A DNA stretch of 64,000 nucleotides, from contig JACAAK010000001.1 of NCBI GenBank assembly GCA_025093985.1, positions 1,426,001 through 1,490,000 of the forward strand. The letters run 5' to 3'. Positions within the stretch are counted from its first letter, which is position 1. Each line of letters opens with the position of its first letter. A program made the position numbers and the translations under genes. The DNA is from Calvatia gigantea (Eukaryota > Basidiomycota > Agaricomycetes > Agaricales > Lycoperdaceae). This document shows, one piece after another, positions 42,769 to 54,734 of this stretch. The notes under the pieces were generated by a model. It was not told where the DNA came from, searched no databases, and was given only the letters and a program-made list of their open reading frames with translations.

Positions 42769-45646
42769 ATGCATTCAAACGCATATCTGCGTCCCTCTCA
42801 TCCGACCCTCATTACCCAGTCCTCCCTCGCAGCCGCGTTGGGTCCGGAGGGTGTTTCGGCAATCCAGCCAGGCTTTGAGCCCCTTAGAAAGAAAGACGGC
42901 TCACTTTCCAAGATACGGAGTCACCGCGGTAACATTCCCGTCCTCCCGCAGACAAAACTTTGTCCCCACTGTCCAGCAAAGTTTACCCGCACAACCCATC
43001 TCAATCGCCACCTCCGTAATCGTAAGGTTTCGCCTGCCGCACGTAAATAACTCACACTCATCTTCTGAGACAGATACCAATGAGCGTTTCCATCGTTGCG
43101 ACGTGCGTTCCGGTCCTTCATTATGGTCCTCTTAGAGACTCATCGAGCTGTTCAGATGTGTGATTCGCAGTTCACGCGGAGTGACCTCTTAACAAGACAC
43201 AAGAAAAGCTGCAACAATCCGTAAGTTAACGCACCGTGTTTCCCACCCAACGTACCTCACTGAACGTAACTCGTCGTTAGTTCGAGCCGTTCCCGAAAAC
43301 GGTCATGCATAGCATGCATGGATTCCAAGATTAAGTGCGACCGTCAGGTTCCCTGTGCCAAATGTGTATCGAAAGGGTCGGAATGCATTTACGGGCCCGC
43401 AACCCGAAAAGCGTTGGCTTCCACCGCCACTGCCGCGACCCTAACAACCCCCATCGACAGCTCCCCTAACCATGATGCTCAGGACTCTCTCATCTCACCC
43501 TCATCCGATATAACACCCACCTCCCATCCCAGTCGTTCCAGAACGGTCTCATCCTCGCAACCTGACTCTCCCTCCGATACCCCCCCCACGTCTTCCTCCT
43601 CTGCCTCGGCCCCAACACCTCCCATGCAGACTTCTGGACTCGTTTATGTTCGGGATCCTAAAGTCTACCGGCGGGGCCCACAAATACCTGGTCTGGCCAT
43701 GGAAACCTCCGTACCATCTCTTGTTCCTGCTCTTCGGCAAGACTTCTCTTCTCCGGCCCTGTATACGGGGGTCTATGGGCCAGAACGTGTTATTGAAACT
43801 TATCCTCCACCAAAGTCTGACATTACCCCGACTGACGACCGGTTGGTTCCAATCTCCAGCCATCTGTCGTCGGCATATGGAAGCGATGTGTTCACACCAT
43901 TCTTCACTACAATTTTCCCTCAGACGTCACCGACGTCGACTCTGAACGAGGTCACCCTGACTATTGAAGAATTGAGCGTGAGAGGAGACTCGCCTGAGGA
44001 CTTCCCGTTTGGTCGGCTCCTCGAGGAGTCTTCATCTCCATCTTCACAGAACTCGACGTTTTCGGTCGAGAACCTAAAAGCAGACCCATATCAGTCATTT
44101 GAAGTTGACAAGGCCCAAGGACTGTTTCGGGTGGCCAGCCCAGAAGCCACTCAAGGAGAATTACAGTATTATTGTGAGTATCTCACTACATCTCTCCCAC
44201 CCAATAACTGACGGATAATCTAGTGCACATATTTTTTACGACGTTTCTTACACAAATTCCTATCGTCCACGCACCCACTTTCCGTGCCGAAAAGAAATCA
44301 CCTGTTTTGCTAAGTGCCATGCAGGCATGTGGTGCGCTGTTCGTTGGGAACAAACGAGCGACTGAATTCATCTCCAAAACTCTTGCTTCTGCACGGGAAA
44401 CTCTTGTCCACGACTTTGTGAGTTCGGGTAGTTATTATTCCGTAACCGGATCACTCAACCTATATGGCAATAGGCGAAGAAGTCTACAGACTTGTTAGAT
44501 CAAGTGCAACTTATTCTTGCCGTCGTACTTCTCCAAACAATTGGGCTTTTCCACCAGCAGTCGGACCAGAGAGCGTCGTCGAGCATTTATCATGGAATGC
44601 TTGTCATGGTGAGAAAGTGTTTTCACCACACTTGGGTTACTTACCCCCCGTAGATGATAAGACAGACGGGATTGATTCCATACAATGCAAGCTGGACCCC
44701 CCCTAGCATCAATGATGGCACTCTCGAAAGCGCGTGGTTTGATTGGGCGAGACATGAGATGGCGAAACGGTATATGATCAATTTTGTACTTTACACGAAG
44801 GTACTAAAGGTTTGACAGGGCGATCCTTTGGTCGTTTATGCATGATTGTTGTCATTGCATATACTTCGCACTACCGTCCTCTTATCATGCACAGGAAGTC
44901 ACACTTAATTTACCCTGTGAAAGTGCCCTCTGGCAGGCGAGCACTGCTACAGAATGGTACATGGTGATCCAACGCTCTTCGCCATACGGGACAACCCAGG
45001 CCAGCCGGCTAACTGGTATGAGTATTCCAAAAATGCTGGCGTATCTAACGGAAACGCGGACGATACCAACCACGGTACCTCTGAGCGCAATCGCGCACTT
45101 CGCGCTCCTCCATATCATCCTCAAACAGCTGTTCCAATATATCGCTGGAGGAAAGCCCCCAAAGTCGAAGGAAGCAACTGGGGACGGTGACATGGACCCA
45201 GAGATGTTCAGGTTGCAGTTTTCGCTGCACAATTGGTTACAGAATTGGAAGAACTCTCCCGACTCACGAGTAGAGGCCGGATCAGGCGAGCCTCCTTTCA
45301 TTCAGAACTGTATGCCCTCAACTTCCTCCGCCCCTTATCAGGCCACCTTACTGTCTTCCTAGTATTGCCCTTCTATTGGCTTGGCCAAGTAGCCATGCTC
45401 GCGTATCAGGAGAACTTGCCTCCATTCGAGTATAATTCACCGAACAACCTCAAAGTAGAAGCAAGGTTCCGCGTCGTGAAACGCTGGCTTCGTCACATCC
45501 GCAGTTTTCTACGGAGTCATGATGATGACCCAACTCTTTATTGGGATGAGCTCATGAAGCTCCGTTTACAAAGCCCCCACCACCAAGGTCCCGAAGCCGA
45601 AGATAGGGACGAAGGTTTACTAGAATTCTTCCCGGAGGCCGTGTAG
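42769..45646 (+). CDS. Transcription regulator with two C2H2/C2HC fingers, a Zn2Cys6 cluster and fungal_trans domain
   Basis: Nuclear DNA-binding regulator. Across the first introns two fingers form in tandem: KLCPHCPAKFTRTTHLNRHL with linker HTNERFH, then RCDMCDSQFTRSDLLTRHKK ending in Cys. The next exon adds a binuclear cluster, CIACMDSKIKCDRQVPCAKC followed by VSKGSEC, which fits CX2CX6CX5CX2CX6C. A long Ser/Thr/Pro-rich linker (about residues 150-400) follows. The fungal-specific transcription factor domain shows HIFFTTFLTQIPIVHAPTF, LLSAMQACGALFVGNKRATE, DLLDQVQLILAVVLLQTIGL and ESAWFDWARHEMAKRAILWS. The last exon ends at 45646 (LEFFPEAV). Introns are in phase throughout. Targets unknown. 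Fungal proteins with this C2H2 plus Zn2Cys6 combination exist but are a minority. Confidence 0.9.
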
Positions 45647-47125
45647 GTGTATTTACTGTGTTGTAGTATATAATAATTCTTGTATATTATTCCGGATACC
45701 CGCCATCGTGTAAGAATCCTGTGGTATGTTCTATTATCTTTTGGTATGTACGGTGTCTCAATATAGTTTCTACCCCAGCCAGAAACGTGACTGTGGATGT
45801 GTTATCCTGGTCCTCCAGGGCTCAAACGTTTATGCTTCCCTCCCCCCCCCAGAGGAGTTACGCGAATTTCGAACCACTCGCTCGCTCGCAACCCCCAAAC
45901 TTTGGCACCCTTCCCTCACTACCCTACTCGCATCCCGTTGTATCACTATCCAAGTTTCTGTTCCCCTTTACACAGTCTGCCACAACGCCTGCTCTGCCCC
46001 CATAAACAACAACGCAGTCATTCGAAGAAGTCAGAACCGCGCGCTTTCGGGAGCTGCGCGCGTCCTTGGAATGAAGACAGGCCGAATTACCTCGTCCCTA
46101 TTCTTAGATCCGGATCGAACACGACCTAGGGAGGAGGTCTTACAATCAAGATGGGTTTTTTGGGGTTGTACAGATCGCAGAGGTGAGGTTGTGCGCGTTG
46201 AATCAGCACACATGACGAGGTGCATCCGAGTTGCGTTTTGATGTGTTCCATTCACTCATCGAAGGTGGTTCGTCTGTTATGTGAAGCCGGGGTAGCGGCT
46301 ACGAGCTTTACAGCGGCCTTGGAAGCTTATTCTCGTCTGCGCGGAGTTGGCTTTCATTGTATGGTTCAGAATGCAGGGGTCAGATAAAGCCCCTACCACC
46401 CTCCCGAAACTGAAGGATACCTCTGACTCAACAGAAGTCTATCTCTCGTCGTACGGCCATGAACGTCTCTCTCATAATTCATGAATCCAGGCTGAGTGTT
46501 GCATTGCCCCGGACAATTACCAGCGCTGTGGCGTAGATCCAAGTATGCCGAGAATACGGATATTGCGATTGAACCAGAGACGAACGCAAAAGAACCTTTG
46601 CATTCTTTATCTGTATCTGACAGGTTGATAGGGACTTCCTTACCTTGCGGCGAATATGGCTGCGACACAACGCCGAAGCCCGTTCCCGTGTGCATAGTTC
46701 CATTCCCACTTCCTCAGTACCCCAAAAATGGACCAACTCCTAGATCATGTCCTGGCCCCCTCAACGTGGACGAACAACATGATTTTTCCGAGCAATCACC
46801 TTGGTGTCACCTTACATATCTGACCTTGAGTTCGGTCAGGAAACAGGTTTCCTACTGTTGGTCATTAAAAGAATGAGAAACCTGCCCCTGTTCGCACTTT
46901 TATTCCACTGAGTTGCAAGCTCGATGATTAAAGAATCAAATATCAGGTTGTTCATATGACCAGGGGGTGCGAACAGTAGAAGCTTGATCGGGCAAAAGTT
47001 TAGACAAGTAACTACTTATAAGTGAGGCGTTTTCTAAATCCATGGAGCAAAGCATACGGAAAATCCTATTCAATACTCAGTTACTTGACCTTGAGGCTTC
47101 TTTGTCCCTTCTCCTGTCGTACGAA
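45647..47125. other. Intergenic, about 1.5 kb, convergent 3' regions
   Basis: Separates the 3' end of the plus-strand regulator from the 3' end of the minus-strand GPCR. Short frames occur but none is convincing. A weak hairpin (CAGGTTTC to GAAACCTG) and an inverted pair CTGTTCGCAC/GTGCGAACAG lie at about 46844-46980. Confidence 0.4.
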
Positions 47126-49097
47126 CTAAACCCGCGTTCCCCTAGCGTGCCAATTTGGGGGTGTGTCTGGACTCCAATGCGACGACAATGGTGGTTCAAA
47201 TTGGAACTGGGGATGCTCATCATAGATGCTGTATATGCTCCCAATGCTATCTCGGATAACGATTTCCGGAGGCTGTTTGATTTCTCTTTGCGTCCAAGAA
47301 GGTCCGGACCTGACGGATTGGGCTCTGTTGTTTTGGGGTGCTTCTCGGGGTACCCAGGGTGGGGATGCATGGTGAGACTGATTCGTGGGGAGTACTGGGT
47401 TCTGTGACTCCAGGGACTCTTTGCGCTCGAACGGCCAGGAGATATTCCAACCTCGGAAAAACAGGGATTTTCGGGAAAGTACTGGTCGTGTCACTGCGAA
47501 GAGCACTACATTTGTTAAACCGGATAATTGGTAAACAGTGTCACTGTCTCGCTGTAAGCGCGGACTTTTTCTATCATCCTATGCCATTGTGCTCACCTGA
47601 ATATCATTCCAGCGAGCGCAACTTCCTTTCCTGAACGTTCTGTCAACCGTGCAATTACAATGGGCAAAATAACAATAGTGTAAGCAACCTGGTCCATATC
47701 CACTGTTCATTAATTGGCGGCATGGAACCAGAGCTTGACGTACCGGGTATCTGGCCAATCTGTCAGCAGTTGCACCAAGCATAATTAGTGGCATCCCTTA
47801 CAATAACATCTGCTTTGCAATACGAACAGAGTGTTCCGTGGGTAAGCCACGCCATCTCTCAAAACCCTCAACCGCTGTCTTTGCGAATCTAATGTGCCAT
47901 CCCTCTCTTGTTATGTTCCCTCTCAGGCGCAGAAAAATCAAGGGATATAAAACAAGGCTAAACACCGCGGCCAAGAGCAACTTTGCAGCCACAGTATCAA
48001 AAAAGGGTTCGTTGGAGATACTTGCAGGAGCGAACTTACCAGCAACCAACCGAGTCTATGCCGGAAAGAACGTCAGGAGCGTTCACAACCTTGAATATAA
48101 TGGAAGGTACATACGCAACCTGTTGTACTTTGTACTGGGGGGCAATCCAGCACCAAGATCCAGAGATGCCATCTTGATGGGTGAAAAAGCTCCTCAACAC
48201 CATTTTCAGAACTGAACTGTCACAGACTAACTCACAGTATGGGCCCATTTTTCCGATATCAAGGACTGCTGGACCAGAAATAACAATGGCGCCAATAGCT
48301 GACCATCCACCAACCAAGGTTGCCCAAAGTGTAAAAACGCTCAACCCTTCCATCTCCCAAAAGAGAAGACAAAATGTATGGCTGGCGATGACCTGGTGGC
48401 GATAAGAATTAGTTTGGATATACAACAACCATCTTGACCTAATCGAACTTACGAGGGTCCAGAGCGCAGTGCCTACGTCTGAAACGTGCTTAAGAATACC
48501 TGCGAGCATCAATAGGACCTCAGACGGCCTGATGATCATGTTTAATACAAACCTTGAGAAGCACAGAAGCTTCCCGCTTCCAACCCTCCCTGCGAAACCC
48601 ACCTCGAATTCATGATTGATCCAACCGCTAATTGAGGTGTGAGTCTGATCTTCTCGCGGACGTGGTTATGGGCTAGCTCACCTTGGAAGAAATGACACAG
48701 CATCAACGAGAAGAAATACCCTGCAACATGGGTTCGCAAGAATAGATGATCATTGAACACAGTTCTCGTCTTGGCAGCTGATACCTAGAGGGCAAGTATG
48801 ATAGGAGGGTGAGGCTTCATTCGCAACACCGAGCTGATCGAACGGTAGGAGTCGTACCATTACAGCTCCCGACAGAAGGACCACCGCCCCCAAGGAAAAA
48901 CAAGAAGCCACTATCAGAAGCTGCGAAAAGAAGATTAGTGGACAAAAGGATAAGACAACATGACAAGCATGGAGTCGAGGATAACCCGCATGGCCTTTCC
49001 GGGAAAGACTCACAATTACGCCTCTGGATTCTTGTGCCGTGTATTCTCGCTTCAATATGATTTCGATTCCATTCGGTAGGCGGTACGTTTCTGCCAT
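47126..49097 (-). CDS. Seven-TM G protein-coupled receptor, cAMP-receptor/Git3-like
   Basis: Plasma-membrane receptor expected to signal through Galpha. From the ATG at 49097 (MAETYRLPNGIEIIL) the exons give TM1 (LLIVASCFSLGAVVLLSGAV), TM2 (HVAGYFFSLMLCHFFQ), GGLEAGSFCASQGILKHVSD (conserved Cys), TM3 (ALWTLVIASHTFCLLFW) and TM4. The extracellular signature YYGISGSWCWIAPQY supplies the second conserved Cys. TM5 is LLLAAVFSLVLYPLIFLRLR, and TM6-TM7 are LARYPVAYTIVILPIVIARL and IFSDTVYQLSGLTNVVLFAV, followed by TRPVLSRKSLF. A long hydrophilic tail ends at 47126. An apparent TAA at 47798-47800 lies inside a 46-bp intron and is not a defect. The GSWCWI and VAYTIVILP motifs are typical of fungal cAMP-receptor-like GPCRs. 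The ligand is unknown. Confidence 0.85.
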
Positions 49098-49771
49098 TCG
49101 CTTGATTAGGAGTAAGATGTCGTGACTGCTTGCAAAAGATGTAGCCTGTACACAAGAGCAAAGGATATTCGAAGAGGACCGGCCTCTAGATTGTACTACA
49201 CGAGCAAGGACCCGCCTTGGTTCGTTAGGAATGGGAGAAAGAAAAACCATTCCCCTTAACTCGTTGTTAACGATGACCCCTTCGCATAGCCACTACACAC
49301 TCCAAACTCTTCAACTCAGCCTGTAACCTAGAGCCTGAGTTGGTAGGGAGCGAGATGTAACATGTTATCGAATAACCAAATGGGCATAACGGAAGGGGGG
49401 ACAAATGAATTTAGAATCGATCATTGTTTTAGAGGTCGGACAGCAAAACCAATCGAGATCCGAATATGACATCCGTGAAAAGCAGCACGACCCAAGGCCG
49501 ATAACCGTGATTCGGAACCATCAGTTCCTTTGACGTTGGTGTTGGACCATTTTGTTCTCTTAGCTGAGCGAATTTTCGTACATTGGGCGTTGCATTACAA
49601 TGTGTTACATGCTGACATACACAACGGCTCACACTGACTACGCCGAGTATTAGATGTGAAACGTATCGTAATCTGAAATACAGTCCACCAAGTCCCACGA
49701 ATACTGCCCCCAGCTAAGCACACTGAAAGGATAGTGGTGGGCTCGCCAGGAGCGATTAAGTATCACTATCC
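49098..49771. other. Intergenic, about 670 bp
   Basis: Upstream region of the GPCR and 3' untranslated region of the next seven-TM gene, both on the minus strand. No other feature seen. Confidence 0.4.
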
Positions 49772-51799
49772 TCAATAGCGAGTCCGAACATTTCGGGTTT
49801 GAGGCTGCCTTGCTCCGCGCGAGTAGTCTTCCATCTGAATTGTACGTGAGAGCCTCTCAACCTTTACGGTCCGCTCGACTCTGACGTGAATGTCAAAATC
49901 TTCGGAGTTATGCTGACCGAACGTTCGCTCCAAATCAGAACGACGTAGTTGGTGCTGCCGGAGGGGGTGTGAATGCGATCCCGAACGTTTCTGAGCGAAC
50001 TGGTTTCGAAGAGCCTCACTGACTTCTCGATGTGATAAGCCTTCTCGGGTGATAGTGATGGCAGCTTCTTCGCTTTCCATCCGCCGCTCCCGCGATGCGT
50101 CTTTAGTAGAGATCATAAGCCTTGTAAAAGGTAACGAGAAAGTGAGTGGTCAGACCGTGAAGATGAATCAGAAGTCTTTGCGACATGATCCAAGTTAGGC
50201 AATAACCAAGTGATGCCCTGGTGTCTCCTATGAGCCCCGCATTATAGAGCTAACTCAAGCCAAGACATACGCTGCGCTCTGTTGAATATACCGCGACCAT
50301 AACTTTGTCAGCGGGCCAAAGTCGGTCATATTGGAACAAGCAACACCAACGAACCTGAACATCGCCGGACGTTTTGTATAATATTAAATTAAGGATGTTT
50401 ATCCCTGCAGAAGCCGGTGAATTAACATAAGTGGAATGAAAGCCGGGAAGCCTGGAGGTACCTGTCAGAGCAATAAGATAACCTAGGCCATCATAGAGCA
50501 TCCTACGGAATTTGTAAGTGTTCATCAGTAGCGGAAATGTTAATAGACGACCCACATGTTAACCAGTTTACTCATACTAACCAATTATAAATCAACTTCG
50601 ATGACGCAGAAGGGTGTTTACTTACACTGAACCACATGCTGATGTTAATTTATATTTTAATAGATAGAACACTGAGGTTGATGTCATGAGGACATCGTAT
50701 GCGATCGCAATCGCATAGAAGGTCCAAGCACCCAGGTGTCCTCGTTTATTATAAGCTCGGCAACTATGAATCCATGTCAGCTGTTGACCACTGGACAGAT
50801 GGATTTGGGAAAGTTTACTTGTGCTAGGGAAAACGAAGAAGCGAGTGATGAACGAAGTCCTTGAAGCCACCTCTGTGACTAAACTTACAATTTCTTTCCC
50901 AACGAGCGCTGTAACAAGTGAATCGAAGATTTCATGACAGCATCAAGTGAAATCTTACCTTCCCGCGTTATTAGTGTAGACACCCATTGTAACTAATAAG
51001 GATGAACAATGAGTTTTGAGTGTGAAATTAAAATGTACCCACAGAACAGGTAATGAAGTAAACAATGAGGCTGATGTACAAAATCTTGTTGGAACGCTTG
51101 GACAAGTTGTACACCCTATGTACAGCACCGTTAGCTTATGCACGGCTATGCGAAGAAGGAAGCCTACCGGAAGCTAAGAATAGCCTGGGAAACCATGATT
51201 TGGAGGACTTGGTTCGGGAGCTGCATGAGCGCCAGGAAGTAGTGGCAGATGGAGCGAGTTGTATTTACCTTTAAAGATCGGGGGCAAGAGAAAGAATCTC
51301 TCGCATAGTTGCTGGTCAAAGTAGTTGTAAAAGAACCCAATCTGGAATAAGAGGGTGAGCATCTTAACAAGGCCGACTCTGGTGTGACTTTTCTAACACT
51401 GCTCAAGATTAAGACCACAATGCTTGAAAACCTGTATGTAACGAAAATCTCTGATTGAGACGAACGGTATTGCGAGCATTATTGACACGAAGACGCACCG
51501 AATTAAGATGAAGAATGTCGCAGGTGCGCTAATCAGAGAAACTTCGTCAAAGGGTGCTTCTGTATGAATGCCTTCAATAAGGTCCGTACGTCAGTCGCCT
51601 TAAACGGATTTGTTCCTTGTAAAACACCCAAGCGGTTGGAAATGTTTCCAGGTAGCTACAAATTAAAGGGTCATGAACCCAACAACAGGGGCGCAGATGA
51701 AGGTGGAACAGACTCATAAAGTGCCACAGAAATCGACGCGATGCGGAGAAAGGATTGGAGCTGGTATCCTTCTGGCAGGAGCACCAGCGGCGATTCCAT
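49772..51799 (-). CDS. Seven-TM integral membrane protein of an agaricomycete family, about 350 aa
   Basis: From the ATG at 51799 the exons read MESPLVLLPEGYQLQSFLRI, DYLETFPTAWVFYKEQIRL, TFFILIRCVFVSIMLAIP, IGFFYNYFDQQLCERFFLLP, VLQIMVSQAILSFRVYNLSK and KILYISLIVYFITCSV. They continue with HLGAWTFYAIAIAYDVLMTS, RMLYDGLGYLIALTG, INILNLILYKTSGDVQ and ASLGYCLTWIMSQRLLIHLH, then a charged tail (SHREVSEALRNQFAQKRSGS, HVRVERTVKVE) that ends at 49772. Motifs such as VSQAIL-R-YN, LYDGLGY and TWIMSQR-LIHL recur in a large family of uncharacterised seven-helix proteins in mushrooms, as I remember it. One junction near 50.75-50.9 kb could not be fitted cleanly in phase. The topology is receptor-like, but G-protein coupling is not shown. 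Confidence 0.78.
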
Positions 51800-53262
51800 A
51801 GCGTTTGACCTCAATGTTAGAGCAACCGGTAAAGAGTAAAACGTTGAGAGGCACTGAGGCTTCGGCTCATGCTAGTCTGAGGGCGCTATCGCACTGCCAA
51901 AGCCACCGTGATCTGGCATCGACAAGTTACAACCAGACAGGAACCAATAGGTCCACTTGGTCCAGGCAATCACTACTATGTAATCACGAGCCTTGCAATC
52001 AACCGAGTCACTTGTCCAATCCGCCAAGCGTGGTGATGGCTGATGGGAATCACTGACAGTTTCATGTGGTCTCTGCTGCAAACTGAGCTTATGACATTGT
52101 CACAACGATGAATTTATACCGCCAAGCATACTTTGATTTGTAGCAATCATCTTCTGGGAAGTTAGGCGGCATTAAATGGATCCAGCAAGGGGCTGTGGGA
52201 CCCCTCGCAGGTCCAGGGTGCGGAATGATGCCGGTGATCGCTACGTGTCACACAGTCTGGATACTTGCGACAAGGACTGGTTGGAGGTGAGTTCTGTCCG
52301 TCAGCTGGTGATGCAAGGGGCGAGGGCGACTTAGGTGGAAATTCTTCGTCGGGCGCGGAGGAAACAAAGGAAGATTGAGGGAAGGGCCATTTCGATAACC
52401 TCGGCCTCTTCGGATGCTGTCCGCCGTCTCGCGTTTCAGCTCCCTCCCCACTCATCGCCGAGCCTCTATGAATTGTAAAATTCCGCACCCTAGGCTATTT
52501 TCAGGTTGCGCAAAAGCCCAGACGTCCGCTCATTTCGTGCTTACCTTTTTATACGCCTTTGTTCAGCCTAGTAGTTATTTACAGCCTTGCACCAGAGATT
52601 GGTTCCGAACCGGCAGAACCCAATCTTGGGCTTGGAATCTGAAAGTCCTGGGAACCTTGCTGACTATGTGCGTCACATTGTCACTGGGTCAGGGAGTGTA
52701 GTGGGGCCATCAGTCTACGCAAGACTTGTTGGTTGCGTCCGGAATTTGTTTATCCAACCCAAGTAATAGTGTCGTTAGTTCCAGATCTTGTCGGATACAT
52801 GTGTCAAGTCCCAGACTTGTAGCGGGTGTCGTTGTTCCTATGTGGTGCATTTTACCTCCCCATCTGAATGTATTTATAGCTCCATACTGGTGGGTTCCTT
52901 GATGTCCATCCCATCAATCGAAAAACTGTTGTCCCGTTGGCTTCGGAATATGCAAAAGACTGACAGAAGAGTATCTGCCGCTGGACCGTAAGCCGTCGTA
53001 ACTGCATTTTACCTAACTAGCCGTATCTAATCGGTGGCAAAACTGCGCCGAAGGTATGACAAATGCCTTTTGTTTCAGTCTGCCGGTGGGATGACATTAA
53101 GTAGTCTTAAGATTAGCATTTACAAGTTTGTACGGTAGTGATAATCCGGGAGATTGTAAGGCGAATTAAATGGTGGATGTGGGTTTCAAACACGCCCTGC
53201 GGTTTGCGAGCCCCGAATAAATGAAATGCCAACGCCGTAGGCCAACATGGAATAACGGATGA
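51800..53262. other. Intergenic, about 1.5 kb; one possible small Pro/Ser-rich frame
   Basis: A minus-strand frame (about 52455-52162, starting MSGEGAETRDGGQHPKRPRL) encodes roughly 97 residues rich in Pro, Ser and charged residues, with no motif. It could be a small disordered protein or chance. The rest should include the upstream region of the seven-TM gene and the 3' region of the Zn2Cys6 gene, where I searched for, and did not find, the missing C-terminal part of that regulator. Confidence 0.35.
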
Positions 53263-54734
53263 TTATCGTGTTTGTGTTGTGAGATGAAGTTGGACGATAT
53301 TTGCCCATGTCGTACGACGGCGATTGCGCTCGTTCTCGGGAAGGTGACTCGGCGGATTTTGGTCTGATAGTCCAAGGTCCATAGCCATCCTCATAGCCAT
53401 CTGACAGTAATGTCGGAAGCCTGGTTACAGGGTAAGCAAAATACGCTTCAAATGACAGGGAACCAGCCCTACTGGGTATCCGTTCATTCTTGTACTCTGA
53501 CCATGACAGCAACAAAATAGCATGCAAGGTATCCATGTGTGGCATATGTGCAACTGAGTTTAGGATATTCTGAACGGATGAAAAAAGGGTGAGCGGCCGT
53601 CGGCAAGAAGTGGATATAGGAGACAGGCTGTTTACCTTGGCATTATCTGCGTACGTCTCGGCAACCTCGTGAAGACCCCGTACGACGAGTTCAGGGATGT
53701 TGCTATACCTAAGAATTTACAGATCAGATTTTAGTAAACAAAGATTTTGGTCACAGCGGACGCGAATGTACCTTGCTGCCATCGCTGCCATGCAATTTGA
53801 CAAAAGCGGCGATAGCCTCTGTTCCCAGAGCCTACCAAGCGACTCCTCATAAGTGATGAAGTTGAATTCAGAACCGTAGTGGTCAAAGAAGATTTGGAGG
53901 AAGTGGGACATTAAGGTTGGGTGGGGGCGTTGGGGGTGCTCCGGGTCAAACAGTTGGATGTAGCGCGAGTCCATCGACTGTGGTAGATAGGTATTATGTA
54001 TCTGCCGGAGGATATCAGCAGAACCAGGACCGACAATATTATTATTATATCCCAGTGAGCTGTTCCTTGAATGGTAGCCCGACATCGATGAAGAGTGATG
54101 ATGCCTGTAGAGCACATTAATGTGCAAGAATGTGTTGAGTGGGTCGGCGCACATACCTCGAATAGTCCGACTGCCGCCGAGAATCCGTGGGGTAGGGTGT
54201 GTAACGGCCGTTGGAGTCAATGTCGGGTGATACTAGCCCACTGGCTTCTTTGGGCGAGTGAGAGTTGGATCTGGGGTTGGCATTGGAGGATAAGGATGGA
54301 CTGGAGGACCCCGATGAGGTAAAGGCGTCGAGAGAGCCACGAGAATTAGTCCTGGAATGATTAGTGATGGAAGGGGGGGGGGGCACTAACGAATGAACCC
54401 ATGCTCACCTTTGATCGAGAGCGTACGCCGCAGTTGAGTTGGGCCCCGCAATCGCTCGACTCCGCTCTGCAAAATATCTTTCCCTGTCCTTGAAGCGACA
54501 AGGGATCTTAGCGGCCTTGCACGCCTCGCACTTTGCCTCTGGCGAAGGTTGAAGACATTTAATTTTCTTCAAACGGCTAAAAGGAAGGGGAAGGGGGGGA
54601 TTAGCCGGGGATCGGGAACATTGAGGTGGACGATGGACGTACCAGTTATCACAAGAGGTGACAAGCCTGGGGCGCTTCTTGTGTCCGGTGTTGTGCTGGG
54701 GGGACTCTATGATGAATTGGAAAGTGTCTTCCAT
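53263..54734 (-). CDS. Zn2Cys6 transcription factor, short, apparently truncated C-terminus
   Basis: The start MEDTFQFIIESP leads to KKRPRLVTSCDN, then across an intron CRLKKIKCLQPS and KCEACKAAKIPC. This is a binuclear zinc cluster of the form CX2CX6CX11CX2CX6C. A Ser/Asn-rich linker follows (GSSSPSLSSNANPRSNSHSP). The start of the fungal-specific domain is clear: LMSHFLQIFFDHYGSEFNFI, WEQRLSPLLSNCMAAMAARY, SNIPELVVRGLHEVAETYAD, HMPHMDTLHAILLLSWSEYK, RHYCQMAMRMAMDLGLSDQN and RRRTTWANIVQLHLT. It then ends abruptly with a TAA at 53263-53265. Related proteins, as I recall, continue well past QLHLT, so roughly the second half of the domain is missing. No intron or slip nearby restores a longer frame. 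A dominant-negative or decayed regulator is possible. Confidence 0.8.

Noticed and set aside
46844..46980. Inverted repeats suggesting a small hairpin RNA or MITE
   Set aside because: Arms are only about 8-10 bp, spacing is loose, and no target duplication is present.
47798..47800. In-frame TAA in the GPCR gene that looked like a nonsense mutation
   Set aside because: It falls inside a 46-bp intron (gtaagg to gacag); splicing restores the conserved KQMLL to LARYPVAYTIVILP sequence.
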